From QWPN01 sp044238145 (GTDB taxonomy: Bacteria; Planctomycetota; Planctomycetia; Pirellulales; UBA1268), in contig JBIIDT010000042.1 of the NCBI GenBank assembly GCA_044238145.1, forward strand, positions 1-25,246: a stretch of DNA of 25,246 nucleotides, written 5' to 3'. Within the stretch, counting starts at the first letter, position 1. Each line of letters starts with the position of its first letter. A program made the translations under genes and the position numbers. Below the pieces are notes generated by a model. The model ran no database searches. It was not told the DNA's origin and saw nothing but the letters and a program-made list of their open reading frames with translations. This document shows positions 19,401-25,246 of this stretch, in pieces.

Positions 19401-19496
19401 GACGGTCGCGGCCGGGGCCGCCGGGTCCGCGCTGCGGGCGACCGCGGCCCAGGCTCCGACGAGCACCGCCATCGACATCGTGATCCGCCGTCGCAC
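16482..19496 (-). CDS. PVC-type haem-binding protein: propeller, HEAT repeats, cytochrome c
   Basis: This is 1004 residues from a GTG at 19496, chosen because AGGAG lies eight bases upstream and the product begins with a signal peptide (MRRRITMSMAVLVGAWAAVA). A GTG at 19526 and an ATG at 19478 are alternatives. After the signal comes a six-bladed-propeller-like dehydrogenase part (about 40-420; ITIHEDTDGDGTFD, DTHSVINSLRWGRDGWLYG, EGPDGNLYVADWYDGQ). A helical HEAT-like array follows (about 430-830), then a C-terminal cytochrome c domain with CGKCH at 876-880 and a likely distal Met972 in SLMPEG. This order is diagnostic of a paralogous family abundant in Planctomycetes, Verrucomicrobia and Chlamydiae. 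It probably oxidises a carbohydrate in the periplasm and passes electrons to the haem. Substrate unknown. Confidence 0.9.
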   Translation of the reverse strand: MRRRITMSMAVLVGAWAAVARSADPAAPAATVAKAAAGPLAAEASRARFTVADDLEVDLVLAEPVVSQPVFIDFDQRGRLWVMQYLQYPEPAGLKLLSKDQWWRAVYDKVPEPPPHGVKGRDRITIHEDTDGDGTFDVHKTFLDGLNIATAFARGRGGVYVLNPPYLLFYADANRDDVPDGDPEVLLEGFGIEDTHSVINSLRWGRDGWLYGAQGSTVTGAVRRPGDDRVVKSIGQNIWRYHPESRTYEIFSEGGGNAFGVEMDDAGRIFSGHNGDNTRGFHYLQGAYLRKGFDKHGELSNPYAFGWFPMMEHGDYARFTHAFVVYESDVLPDRYRGRLFALNPLHNHVIVSRREPVGSTFRTRDEGFAIESSDPWFRPVDIKEGPDGNLYVADWYDGQLAHTDNYQGGIDRDHGRIYRIRKKGEKPGWRPEAADDAALLGRLAGPRRWQRQAALEALADAPRPQLDAPLHERLTRSRGQESLEALWALHVNGGLSTDRLAAAVAHPEPWVRAWAWRLAFDHAGTIPAGLEAALRTAADREDDVDVLCQIACSAKRIGDPAQALPLVRLLLARDAHAEDPRFPLLVWWALEAQVEPAREAVLGLFADAGLWKGTLVEREILPRLMRRFAATGLRVDLAVCTDLLARAPSPAATAALMRGFEEAYRRRSLANVPPELAAALTRAGGGSLALKVRQGDAAARRAALAILTDEQAAPADRADYAAMFGEARSPEALAGLLDVLGRTGDDQVRAAILGALPAYDDPRIPEVVLARYDRFTEDVRAVARALLASRRPWARAFVAAVQSGAITPASVPADTVRQLTMLRDDDLAREVAAIWGPVTGASTEAMQAEFARLRDLLVSRSGGDPYAGKQLYMQSCGKCHVLHNLGGQVGPNLTSFQRDDVVRLLTSIVNPSAEIREGYETHVAMLDDGRVVQGFLVEQDPQVVVLRTAEGTTVPLEVAAIEERAVSGKSLMPEGLLSGLSDDEVRNLFAYLRTTQPVTTPRGK

Positions 19497-19504
19497 CCTG
19501 CCTG

Positions 19505-19509
19505 CTCCT
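19505..19509 (-). promoter_or_regulatory. Ribosome binding site of the PVC cytochrome gene
   Basis: AGGAG on the reverse strand lies eight bases before the GTG at 19494-19496. It decides the start and gives an N-terminus with three Arg ahead of a hydrophobic core, as a signal peptide requires. Confidence 0.6.
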
Positions 19510-19522
19510 GGCTGGCCCGGAC

Positions 19523-19745
19523 TCACGGCCCGTCGCGGAACTGGAACGCGTAGAGATCGCCTTCCTCGAGGCGGAATCTCACCCGCACCGGCCTGCCCGC
19601 GAGCGCCGACACGTCGCTCGTGCCGTTCCAGGTTACCACGTGCCGCACGGCGTCGCCCATGAGGGCGTCGGCCTACGCCGCGTCGAAGCCGGGCCGAGAG
19701 GAAGTGCGCGGCGAGCCCTGGCCCAGCCAGTTGCCCGCCGCGCGA
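19523..19745 (-). pseudogene. C-terminal remnant of a sialidase/BNR-type glycoside hydrolase
   Basis: One reverse frame reads NWLGQGSPRTSSRPGFDAA, then TAG at 19673-19675, then ADALMGDAVRHVVTWNGTSD, VSALAGRPVRVRFRLEEGD and LYAFQF before a TGA at 19523. The piece from GFDAA to LYAFQF is, from memory, the conserved end of planctomycete exo-alpha-sialidase-like proteins, where a G-x-DAAD-x-x-L-x-GD run is expected. The TAG falls inside that run, so it is a nonsense codon in a relic. The rest of the gene is absent; the peroxidase remnant lies directly upstream. Confidence 0.6.
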
Positions 19746-19763
19746 ACATGCCCCAACGTGGTT

Positions 19764-20660
19764 TCAGCGAATGGCGACCCGCCGCGGCTGCGGCGCAGCG
19801 GCATCCAGACTGGCCGCCGCCAGACCCGCGAACGCGGCGGTCACCGGGGAGGCAGGCCGCGGCGCCGGGCGCGGCGGCTGTGGCCGCGGCGCCGGAGCCT
19901 GGACGGCGAGGCCGACATCGACGCCCCGCACGGCACCGCCGCGCGTGACCTGGACCGCGCGAGCCGTCCCCGCCGCCCCGCCCGTCGGCGACGCGACGAC
20001 GACCCGGTACGAGCCGAGTCCCAGCCGGGCGAACGCGTATTCGCCCAGTGGATTCGTCCGGCCCGAGGCCACGACCGCGCCGGCGGCGTCGACGAGCGAC
20101 ACGGCGACGTTGGCGAGCCCCCGCTCCGTTCCCTGCCGCAGCCCGTCGCGATTGTAGTCGGCGATGCCGTGATCCCGGCCCCGCTGGATGTTGAGGGCCG
20201 CGAGGTCGAAGCCCCCCTGCCCTGGCGAGCCGAAGAGGAAGTTGCGGACGTCGTCGACGACGCGGGTGTCGATCTCCTGGCCGCGGAAGCTCCCCAGATA
20301 CTTGAGGATCGGCTCGATCCCCACCTCCGACAGCGGCGTCGGGTTGAAAAAGGCGTCGCGGAGCGACAGCGGGTCGCGGACGGGCGTGCCGTCGCCGGCG
20401 AGGAACTCGATGTCCTCGCCGAGCATGCTGTGGCCGACACGAAAGGCCACGGTGGAAAACTCCGTGGCGATCCCCGGGTTCACGTCCGCCCGGTAGCCGG
20501 CGTAGGGCCGCAGTCCCTCGGCACCGGGCCGGGCCGGCCCGATGAGGGCCGGAAGAAACTCGTCGTACGTGATCTTCTGCAGCTCGGCGACGACGCTCCG
20601 CCGCGCGTGCTGGTAGAGCCGCTCATCGGTGAGCGCCGGGTTGCGGCGGGCTGCCGGCAC
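19764..20660 (-). pseudogene. Animal-type haem peroxidase, C-terminal part fused to an SdrD-B-like domain
   Basis: This is a 298-residue frame from a GTG at 20660. It begins mid-domain with NPALTDERLYQHARR and KITYDEFLPALIG, followed by FRVGHSML with the proximal haem His (codon 20430-20432), DPLSLRDAFFNP, VRNFLFGSPGQGGFDLAALN and IQRGRDHGIADYN. All are conserved marks of the peroxidase/cyclooxygenase superfamily. At DYNRDGL the sequence passes directly into an SdrD-B or Cna-B-like beta-sandwich (GERGLANVAVSLVDAAG, GEYAFARLGLGSYRV) and a Pro-rich tail. Functional members continue well past GRDHG, so the C-terminal peroxidase helices appear lost. The N-terminal half lies upstream in another frame. 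Confidence 0.75.
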
Positions 20661-21090
20661 CGCCGCCCGTCGCCGGGTCGAAGGCCGACCGCGACATCGA
20701 GATCGTCATCATGCCGGTGCCCGCCGGGTCGAACCACGGGTCGCCCGTCGGCACGGCGATCGGGAGCCGCTCCCGGGGGCTGGCGACGTCGGTCAGCCCG
20801 ATGTCGTGGTCGAGGAACTGGCCCCAGGCGTAGACGAACTCGCTCCAGTCGCGGTCGTTGAGGATGCCGCCTTCGGGGTTTTGCGACAGGAGATTGCTGA
20901 CGAGCCGCGCACTCGGCCGGTCGGCCCCGGAAGCCGCCGAGACGCCGTCGGCGTGGGCGGCCGGGGATCGCCTCAGCAGCTGCTCGCCGGTGCTGCCCCA
21001 TTCGGGGTTGGCGATGTTGTTGCCCGTGCCGTCGTAACTGCGGACCTCGAGAACGGGGGCGGCGGAAGCGGGGCGACGGCCATCGGTCAC
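20623..21090 (-). pseudogene. Animal-type haem peroxidase, N-terminal part, frameshifted
   Basis: The frame can start at a GTG (21090-21088) that overlaps the TGA of the MFS gene. Marks are EVRSYDGTGNNIANPEWG, ADGVSAASGADRPSARLVSN and WGQFLDHDIGLT. DHD carries the distal haem His and the Asp that binds haem or calcium in this superfamily. The homology stops at SAFDPATGGGAG, and the frame ends 15 residues later. The next part of the enzyme, which in relatives holds the GDxRxxE and HTLFxREHNR segments with the distal Arg and Glu, is absent. The C-terminal half resumes in another frame. No signal peptide is seen, so the 5' end may be lost too. No working peroxidase can be made from it. Confidence 0.75.
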
Positions 21091-22364
21091 TCGATGGGCC
21101 GCCGGGGATCGATGCCCAAGGCCGCAACGATCGCCACCACATAGCTCGCGGCACACACGAGAAACACCTCACGCCAGTCCTTGTCGGCATCCCAGCGGGC
21201 GATCACCCAGGGCAACAGTTTCGCCGACAACGAGGCGCCGAGGTTACCCCACATGTTGCCCCAACCGGCCACGGTGCCCGCGTTCCGGCCCCCGACGTCC
21301 TGCGAGAACGCCCAGACCGCGGCCACGCCCAGGTCGTTCGCGAACGAGACCGCAGCGCAGCACGCCACGACGCCCCAGGCGGTCGGCATCCACGGACAGG
21401 CCAGGTAGGCGGCGCAGGCCAAGCCGCTGCCGATCACGATCGGCGCCACCCGCCCCCACCGCCGGCCGAGCCGGCGCGTGGTCCAATCGCAGAGGAAGCC
21501 GCCGCAGAACATGCCCACCATGCCGCACGCCAGCACCACCGTCACCATCCGGCCGCCGGCGATCGCCTCCACGCCGCGGGCTTCGGCGAGGTAGGTCGGC
21601 AGCCAGGTGACCAGGAAAGCCCACCCCACGTTGACCGCCGCCTGGACCAGCGAAATCAGCCACACGCTCCGGGTGCGGCAGATCGCCGCGAGCGTGCCGC
21701 CGAGGGCAGCCAGTGATGGCGGCCGTTCGGCGGCCGTCGCCGGCAGGATCGCCTGCTCCGCGGCGTTCACCCATGGATGCTCCTCGGGCCGGTCGCGGAC
21801 GATCCACCACCAGGCCGCTGCGATCGCGATCCCCGCCACGCCGTCGATGACGAGTGCCGGCCGCCAATTCCCGAAGGCCACGATCATCCAGGCCGTGAGC
21901 AGCGGGGCGATCGCACCCCCGACCCGGCCGCCGAGCGCCACGACACTGTTGGCGCGGGCCCGCGACGAAAACGGCATCCAGCGGCGGATCAGACCACCGC
22001 AGGTAGGGTAGGCGCCCGCCTCGAACGCGCCACAGCCGAGCCGGGCGAGCAGCAGCCCCCAGAAGCCTCCCGCGAACCCCGTGGCAGCCGTCATCACCGA
22101 CCAGCCGACGATGTAGATCGTGAGCATCCGCCGGCCGCCGAACCGGTCGCTGGCCCAGCCGCCGGGCACCTGGCAGAGGGCATAGGCGAGGAAGAAGCCC
22201 CCGAGGATCGTGCCGACCTGTTCCTTCTCGAGCGGCATCTCGGCCTTGAAGGAGGCCGACTTCACGATCTCGCCGAGACAGATCCGGTCGAGGTAGAGGA
22301 TGAACGCCATCGCCACGGCCGCGGCGACGACGGCGAAACGAACTCGCGTGGGCCGTTGATCCAT
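21087..22364 (-). CDS. MFS transporter, anion:cation symporter-like (sugar-acid type)
   Basis: This is 425 residues with about twelve membrane segments. The N-terminus (MAFILYLDRICLGEIVKSA) and the following EKEQVGTILGGFFLAYALCQVPGGWASDRFGGRRML match the ACS branch of the major facilitator superfamily, which includes hexuronate, glucarate and phthalate permeases. The loop DRFGGRRML is the MFS signature between helices 2 and 3. GAFEAGAYPTCGGLIRRWMP is the ACS-typical helix-4 region. It probably brings an organic anion such as a sugar acid into the cell with protons; the exact substrate is not readable. It is intact, yet flanked by remnants of a peroxidase (downstream, overlapping the stop) and a short-chain dehydrogenase (upstream). 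Such dehydrogenases often stand with sugar-acid permeases. Confidence 0.85.
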   Translation of the reverse strand: MDQRPTRVRFAVVAAAVAMAFILYLDRICLGEIVKSASFKAEMPLEKEQVGTILGGFFLAYALCQVPGGWASDRFGGRRMLTIYIVGWSVMTAATGFAGGFWGLLLARLGCGAFEAGAYPTCGGLIRRWMPFSSRARANSVVALGGRVGGAIAPLLTAWMIVAFGNWRPALVIDGVAGIAIAAAWWWIVRDRPEEHPWVNAAEQAILPATAAERPPSLAALGGTLAAICRTRSVWLISLVQAAVNVGWAFLVTWLPTYLAEARGVEAIAGGRMVTVVLACGMVGMFCGGFLCDWTTRRLGRRWGRVAPIVIGSGLACAAYLACPWMPTAWGVVACCAAVSFANDLGVAAVWAFSQDVGGRNAGTVAGWGNMWGNLGASLSAKLLPWVIARWDADKDWREVFLVCAASYVVAIVAALGIDPRRPIE

Positions 22365-22409
22365 GGCTCGTCAACCGCGCCGCGGCGCGGGCCCCATCCG
22401 CCCCCGAGG

Positions 22410-22536
22410 CACCACAGCCTGGAGCCGCCGTCGATGACGATCGCAGTCCCCCTGGCGTCGCGGGCAGGACCGAATTGACGGTGACGCCGTGCGGCGTGAC
22501 CAGGTGGCCAGCCGCAGCGTTCCTGTCCCGCGGCAC
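22410..22536 (-). pseudogene. Short-chain dehydrogenase C-terminal remnant, internally deleted and frameshifted
   Basis: In one reverse frame HLVTPHGVTVNSVLPATP matches the short-chain dehydrogenase segment that reads LAPHGVTVNxVxPG in family members, after the catalytic Tyr/Lys. A few bases later another frame reads GTAIVIDGGSRLW, the typical end of these proteins (G-x-x-I-x-VDGGxxLW). The residues normally between the two are missing, and the pieces are out of frame. The upstream Rossmann part with TGxxxGIG and YxxxK is absent, so only this relic lies between rnc and the MFS gene. Confidence 0.55.
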
Positions 22537-22543
22537 GTGACGT

Positions 22544-23278
22544 TCATTCGTCCGCGGCTTTCGCCGACTGCGACTGCAGCTCGACCAGGGCGTTGGAGGC
22601 GGCCCGCTGCTCGGCCTCCTTCTTGTTGCGGCCCCAGGCCGGGGCGTACCGGCGGTCGCCGATCTGGGCCGAGACGTGGAAGCTCTTGCTGTGGTCGGGC
22701 CCCGCCTCCTCGATCACCTCGTAGGTCGGCGTGACGCCGAAGTCGCGTTGAGCCCACTGCTGGAGAAGCGACTTGTGATTGGAGCCCTGGGCCCCGGAGG
22801 CCACCTGCTCGATCTCCGGCGCCAGCATCCGGGCCACCAGCGGCCGGACCGCGTCGAGGCCGCCGTCGAGGTACATCGCCGCCACGAGCGACTCGAAGAG
22901 GTCGGAGAGCACGGAGGTGGGTACGGGGCGGTTGATCGACAGGCCCTTGCCGACGATGAGGAAGTCGACGAGCCGCAACTGTTCGCTGATCTTGGTGCAG
23001 GTCTCGCGGCTCACGACCACCGACTTGATCCGCGTCAGGTCCCCCTCCAGGGAGTCGGGAAAGGAACGGTACAGCGTCTCGCAGACCAGGAACCCGAGGA
23101 TCGCGTCCCCGAGGAACTCGAGCCGCTCGTTGGAGGCCAGCCGGTGCTGGGCTCCGGACGCATGCGTCAGGGCGGCCACCAGCAGGGACGGGTCGCGAAA
23201 CGCATAGCCGATCCGCCGCTGGCACTCCGCCAGGTCGATGGCGGGCTCGGCGGCCTCGCGGGACTCCTGTCTGGCCAT
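22544..23278 (-). CDS. rnc: Ribonuclease III
   Basis: This is 244 residues, slightly longer than the usual 220-230. The nuclease domain has NERLEFLGDAIL with Glu51, Glu54 and Asp58, and SDLFESLVAAMYLD with Asp126 and Glu129, the complete acidic Mg(2+) site. A C-terminal double-stranded-RNA-binding domain covers about 167-235 (NHKSLLQQWAQRDFG, YEVIEEAGPDHSKSFHVSAQI, GRNKKEAEQRAASNAL). The enzyme cuts dsRNA during rRNA maturation and mRNA turnover in the cytoplasm. The start ATG at 23278 follows a promoter with a consensus -35; the leader would be only about 20 bases. It is divergent from htrA and is not next to era or acpP as in many bacteria. Confidence 0.96.
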   Translation of the reverse strand: MARQESREAAEPAIDLAECQRRIGYAFRDPSLLVAALTHASGAQHRLASNERLEFLGDAILGFLVCETLYRSFPDSLEGDLTRIKSVVVSRETCTKISEQLRLVDFLIVGKGLSINRPVPTSVLSDLFESLVAAMYLDGGLDAVRPLVARMLAPEIEQVASGAQGSNHKSLLQQWAQRDFGVTPTYEVIEEAGPDHSKSFHVSAQIGDRRYAPAWGRNKKEAEQRAASNALVELQSQSAKAADE

Positions 23279-23303
23279 GCGGCGAAAACCCTTTCTTTCC
23301 CGG

Positions 23304-23333
23304 AAGTTACGCCCCGTTTCCCGGGGCTGTCAA
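23304..23333 (-). promoter_or_regulatory. Promoter of rnc with a dyad in the spacer
   Basis: On the reverse strand an exact TTGACA (23333-23328) is followed after 18 bases by TAACTT (23309-23304), which keeps the key T-A and final T of a -10 box. The spacer begins with GCCCCG-GGAAA-CGGGGC (23327-23311), a perfect 6-bp inverted repeat directly against the -35. It could serve as an operator. The predicted transcription start is near 23297. Confidence 0.5.
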
Positions 23334-23454
23334 CGCACGACTCGGCTCGGGCCGCGTCCCGCCGCAGCCCGCGCGAACACCCGGCGGGCGGCGTCCGTAG
23401 ATACTGCCATGCATCGCGACCGCCCCGCCGGCCTCCGGGTCCGGCCGGGGGTGT

Positions 23455-23481
23455 TTGCACGCGCCGCGACAAGCATACGAT
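23455..23481 (+). promoter_or_regulatory. Possible promoter of the HtrA-like protease
   Basis: TTGCAC at 23455-23460 and TACGAT at 23476-23481 are separated by 15 bases, a short spacer. Transcription would start near 23488, leaving about 30 bases that hold the AAAGGTGG ribosome site. Both boxes are weak; I see no better pair in the divergent region. Confidence 0.28.
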
Positions 23482-23500
23482 TCGGGCATGTCGCCCACAG

Positions 23501-23508
23501 AAAGGTGG
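23501..23508 (+). promoter_or_regulatory. Ribosome binding site of the HtrA-like protease
   Basis: AAAGGTGG lies nine bases before the ATG at 23518. It supports that start over the in-frame ATGs at 23455 and 23488, which would place a non-hydrophobic stretch before the signal peptide. Confidence 0.6.
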
Positions 23509-23517
23509 AACCTGATC

Positions 23518-25029
23518 ATGAAGCCGTTTCATACCGTTTCCCGCTCCCGTCTCTCCTGCTGGCTGTGCGCCGTGACCGTCGCGGCCCTGGCCGTGGCCGT
23601 CGCCTGCCAGCCCTCCGCCGGCCGGGCCGAGGACCCGGTGGCCCACGCCACCGCGCTCTCGAAGGCCTTCCGCGACGCGGCCGAGAAGACCACGCCCACG
23701 GTGGTCGTCGTCCGCAGCGAGGTGAAGGCCCGCAAGGCCCCGGCCCGCGGCCCCCGCGGCCGCGGCGACAACCCCTTCAAGGGCACGCCCTTCGAGGACA
23801 TGTTTCCGGACGGCGTCCCCGAGGGCTTCGAGTTCAACATGCCGGAAGGGGGCTCGATGCAGCCCCGCTCCGGCGTGGGCTCCGGCGTGATCATCGATCC
23901 CGCCGGGATCGTGCTCACCAACAACCACGTGGTCGAGGGGGCCGACGAGGTCACCGTCGAACTCACCGACGGCCGCGAGTTCAAGGCCAAGGAGATCAAG
24001 ACCGATCCCGAGAGCGACCTGGCCGTGATCCGCCTCGCCGACGCCAGGGACCTCCCGGCGGCCCGGCTCGGCGACTCCGACAAGCTCGCGATCGGCGACT
24101 GGGTGATCGCCATCGGCACGCCCTTCGAGCTCGACACGACCGTCAGCGCCGGCATCATCAGCGGCAAGGGACGGGAACTCGGCGGCATCCGCCGGGCCCA
24201 GTTCCTGCAGACCGACGCGGCGATCAACCCGGGCAACTCGGGCGGCCCGCTCATCAACCTCGAGGGCGAGGTGGTGGGCATCAACACGGCCATCGCCTCG
24301 AACAGCGGCGGCTACCAGGGCATCGGGTTCGCGATCCCGGCCAACCTCGCCAAGTGGGTCAGCGGCCAGCTGATCGCCAAGGGGAAGGTCGAGCGGGCCT
24401 TCATCGGCGTGGAGATGCGGCCGCTCGACCGCCAGATGGCGGCCAAGCTCGGCGTCCAGGACCGCAAGGGCGTGCTCGTCAACGATGTCGTGCCCGGGTC
24501 GCCGGCCGCCGAGGCGGGCGTGCAGGAGCTCGACGTGATCACGGCCTTCGACGACCAGCCGGTGCAGGGCACGCGCTCGCTCCAGGAAATCGTCGAGCGG
24601 TCGGCGGTGGGCCAGCCGCACAGGCTGACGGTGTTCCGCGACGGCAAGCAGCTCACGCTCTCGGTGGCCGTCAAGCCGCTGCCGGGCGACGTGGCCAAGG
24701 CCGGGCCGGGCCGGGCGCCGCAGGCGGAGGCCGACGAGGAGACCTACTATTCGAAGGAGTTCGGCATCGAGGTCCGCGACAAGGCCTCGGTGGCCGAGGA
24801 CGCCTACGCGGGCTTCACCGGCGTGCTCGTCGACCGCGTCGATGCCGACGGCCTGGCGGCCGAGGCAGGGCTCGGGCCCGGAGTGCTCGTCCGGGCCGTG
24901 GGCCGCGCCGAGGTGAAGACGATCGCGGAGTTCGCCGCGGCCATCGAGAAGGAGACGGCCGCGGAGGGCGTGGTGCTCAAGGTCCGCACGCCCCGCGGCA
25001 ACTCGGTGGTCCTCTTGCAGAAGAAATAG
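23518..25029 (+). CDS. HtrA/DegP-type periplasmic serine protease with two PDZ domains
   Basis: This is 503 residues. A signal peptide at the start (RSRLSCWLCAVTVAALAVAVA) is followed by a trypsin-like domain with a full triad: His137 in TNNHVVEG, Asp167 in ESDLAVIRL and Ser241 in NPGNSGGPL. Between the signal peptide and the protease sits a Gly/Pro/Arg-rich LA-loop-like insert (NPFKGTPFEDMFPDGVPEGF). PDZ1 covers about 295-390 (AFIGVEMRPL, GVLVNDVVPGSPAAEAGV). PDZ2 covers about 420-500 (GIEVRDKASV, GVLVDRVDADGLAAEAGL). It is a protein-quality-control protease or chaperone of the cell envelope. It diverges from rnc and precedes pdxJ, from which a strong hairpin separates it. The start is fixed by the ribosome site. 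Confidence 0.94.
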   Translation: MKPFHTVSRSRLSCWLCAVTVAALAVAVACQPSAGRAEDPVAHATALSKAFRDAAEKTTPTVVVVRSEVKARKAPARGPRGRGDNPFKGTPFEDMFPDGVPEGFEFNMPEGGSMQPRSGVGSGVIIDPAGIVLTNNHVVEGADEVTVELTDGREFKAKEIKTDPESDLAVIRLADARDLPAARLGDSDKLAIGDWVIAIGTPFELDTTVSAGIISGKGRELGGIRRAQFLQTDAAINPGNSGGPLINLEGEVVGINTAIASNSGGYQGIGFAIPANLAKWVSGQLIAKGKVERAFIGVEMRPLDRQMAAKLGVQDRKGVLVNDVVPGSPAAEAGVQELDVITAFDDQPVQGTRSLQEIVERSAVGQPHRLTVFRDGKQLTLSVAVKPLPGDVAKAGPGRAPQAEADEETYYSKEFGIEVRDKASVAEDAYAGFTGVLVDRVDADGLAAEAGLGPGVLVRAVGRAEVKTIAEFAAAIEKETAAEGVVLKVRTPRGNSVVLLQKK

Positions 25030-25044
25030 GGGCCGGCGACGCTT

Positions 25045-25077
25045 GGGGGCCACGGCCACTTCCCGCCCGTGGCCCCC
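25045..25077 (+). terminator. Strong hairpin between htrA and pdxJ
   Basis: GGGGGCCACGG at 25045-25055 pairs without mismatch with CCGTGGCCCCC at 25067-25077, leaving an 11-base loop. It lies 15 bases after the protease stop and 15 before the pdxJ ATG. No T-run follows, so it may act as a terminator that does not need one, as an mRNA 3' barrier, or as a leader structure for pdxJ. Confidence 0.65.
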
Positions 25078-25092
25078 GGCGCACCTCCCCGC

Positions 25093-25246
25093 ATGGCGAC
25101 TCTCGGCGTCAACATCGATCACGTGGCCACGATCCGCCAGGCCCGGCGGACCGTCGAACCGGACCCCGTCTGGGCGGCGGCGCTCGCCGAGCTCGGCGGG
25201 GCCGACGCGATCACGGTCCACCTCCGGGAGGACCGGCGGCACATCC
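25093..25246 (+). CDS. pdxJ: Pyridoxine 5'-phosphate synthase, N-terminal part (runs off window)
   Basis: The first 51 residues are visible. MATLGVNIDHVATIRQARR is the near-invariant start of PdxJ, with the NIDHVATxRxAR phosphate- and substrate-binding segment. PDPVWAAALAELGGADAITV and HLREDRRHI continue the TIM-barrel and match the GADxITxHLREDRRHI motif of the family. The enzyme condenses 1-deoxy-D-xylulose 5-phosphate with 3-amino-2-oxopropyl phosphate to make pyridoxine 5'-phosphate in the DXP-dependent vitamin B6 pathway. No good Shine-Dalgarno precedes the ATG; the bases before it instead read CACCTCC. It follows htrA after 63 bases that contain a strong hairpin. Confidence 0.95.
   Translation, partial: MATLGVNIDHVATIRQARRTVEPDPVWAAALAELGGADAITVHLREDRRHI

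Noticed and set aside
15672..19553. A very long open frame on the plus strand opposite the UMF1-like transporter and the PVC cytochrome gene
   Set aside because: Its translation is low-complexity Arg/Gly/His/Pro-rich, lacks any family motif, and runs across two well-supported genes and their gap on the other strand. It is the usual shadow in GC-rich DNA.

Overview
The window is very GC-rich and packed with family-level signatures of the Planctomycetota, most likely a Pirellulales-like lineage. The signatures are a very large secreted protein with a LEPR-XLL-type N-terminus (GLETRAMLA), a PVC-type propeller/HEAT/cytochrome c protein with a CGKCH haem site, remnants of ThuA, sialidase-like and SdrD-B-linked peroxidase genes, and a short Cys-rich CPXCG protein. 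No tRNA, rRNA, CRISPR array or insertion sequence was recognised. The assignment rests on recognised motifs only; no database search was possible.

Layout. Positions 1-2257 carry two divergent GT-B glycosyltransferases, the first cut by the window edge, of a type used for surface polysaccharide or LPS. 2389-3735 is a conserved lipoprotein-like gene of unknown function. 3787-8076 (minus) is a giant exported protein: LEPR-XLL signal, beta-helix-like region, two tandem alpha/beta-hydrolase modules and a C-terminal lipocalin. 8237-9588 holds a flavodoxin, a CPXCG protein and a toxin-antitoxin pair. 9598-10391 is a scar where a truncated leucine-rich-repeat tail and a truncated ThuA gene meet head to head. 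10545-15048 carries an exported amidohydrolase, a GNAT acetyltransferase and a Cu(+)-type P1B ATPase. 15063-19496 (minus) has a UMF1/Atg22-like transporter and the PVC cytochrome protein.

19523-22536 is a stretch of gene decay around one intact MFS transporter. It holds a sialidase-like C-terminus with a nonsense codon, an animal-type haem peroxidase split by a frameshift and a large internal deletion, and a short-chain dehydrogenase tail. 22544-25246 returns to housekeeping: rnc (minus), a divergent HtrA/DegP protease and the start of pdxJ.

Gene cooperation is limited. The toxin-antitoxin pair is translationally coupled, rnc and htrA share a divergent control region, and a strong hairpin separates htrA from pdxJ. 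The most unusual item is the tandem hydrolase protein. Its first hydrolase copy keeps a GHSAG nucleophile, an Asp and a His, while the second has lost both the Ser and the His. That suggests an active-plus-pseudoenzyme pair on one exported chain with a lipocalin.
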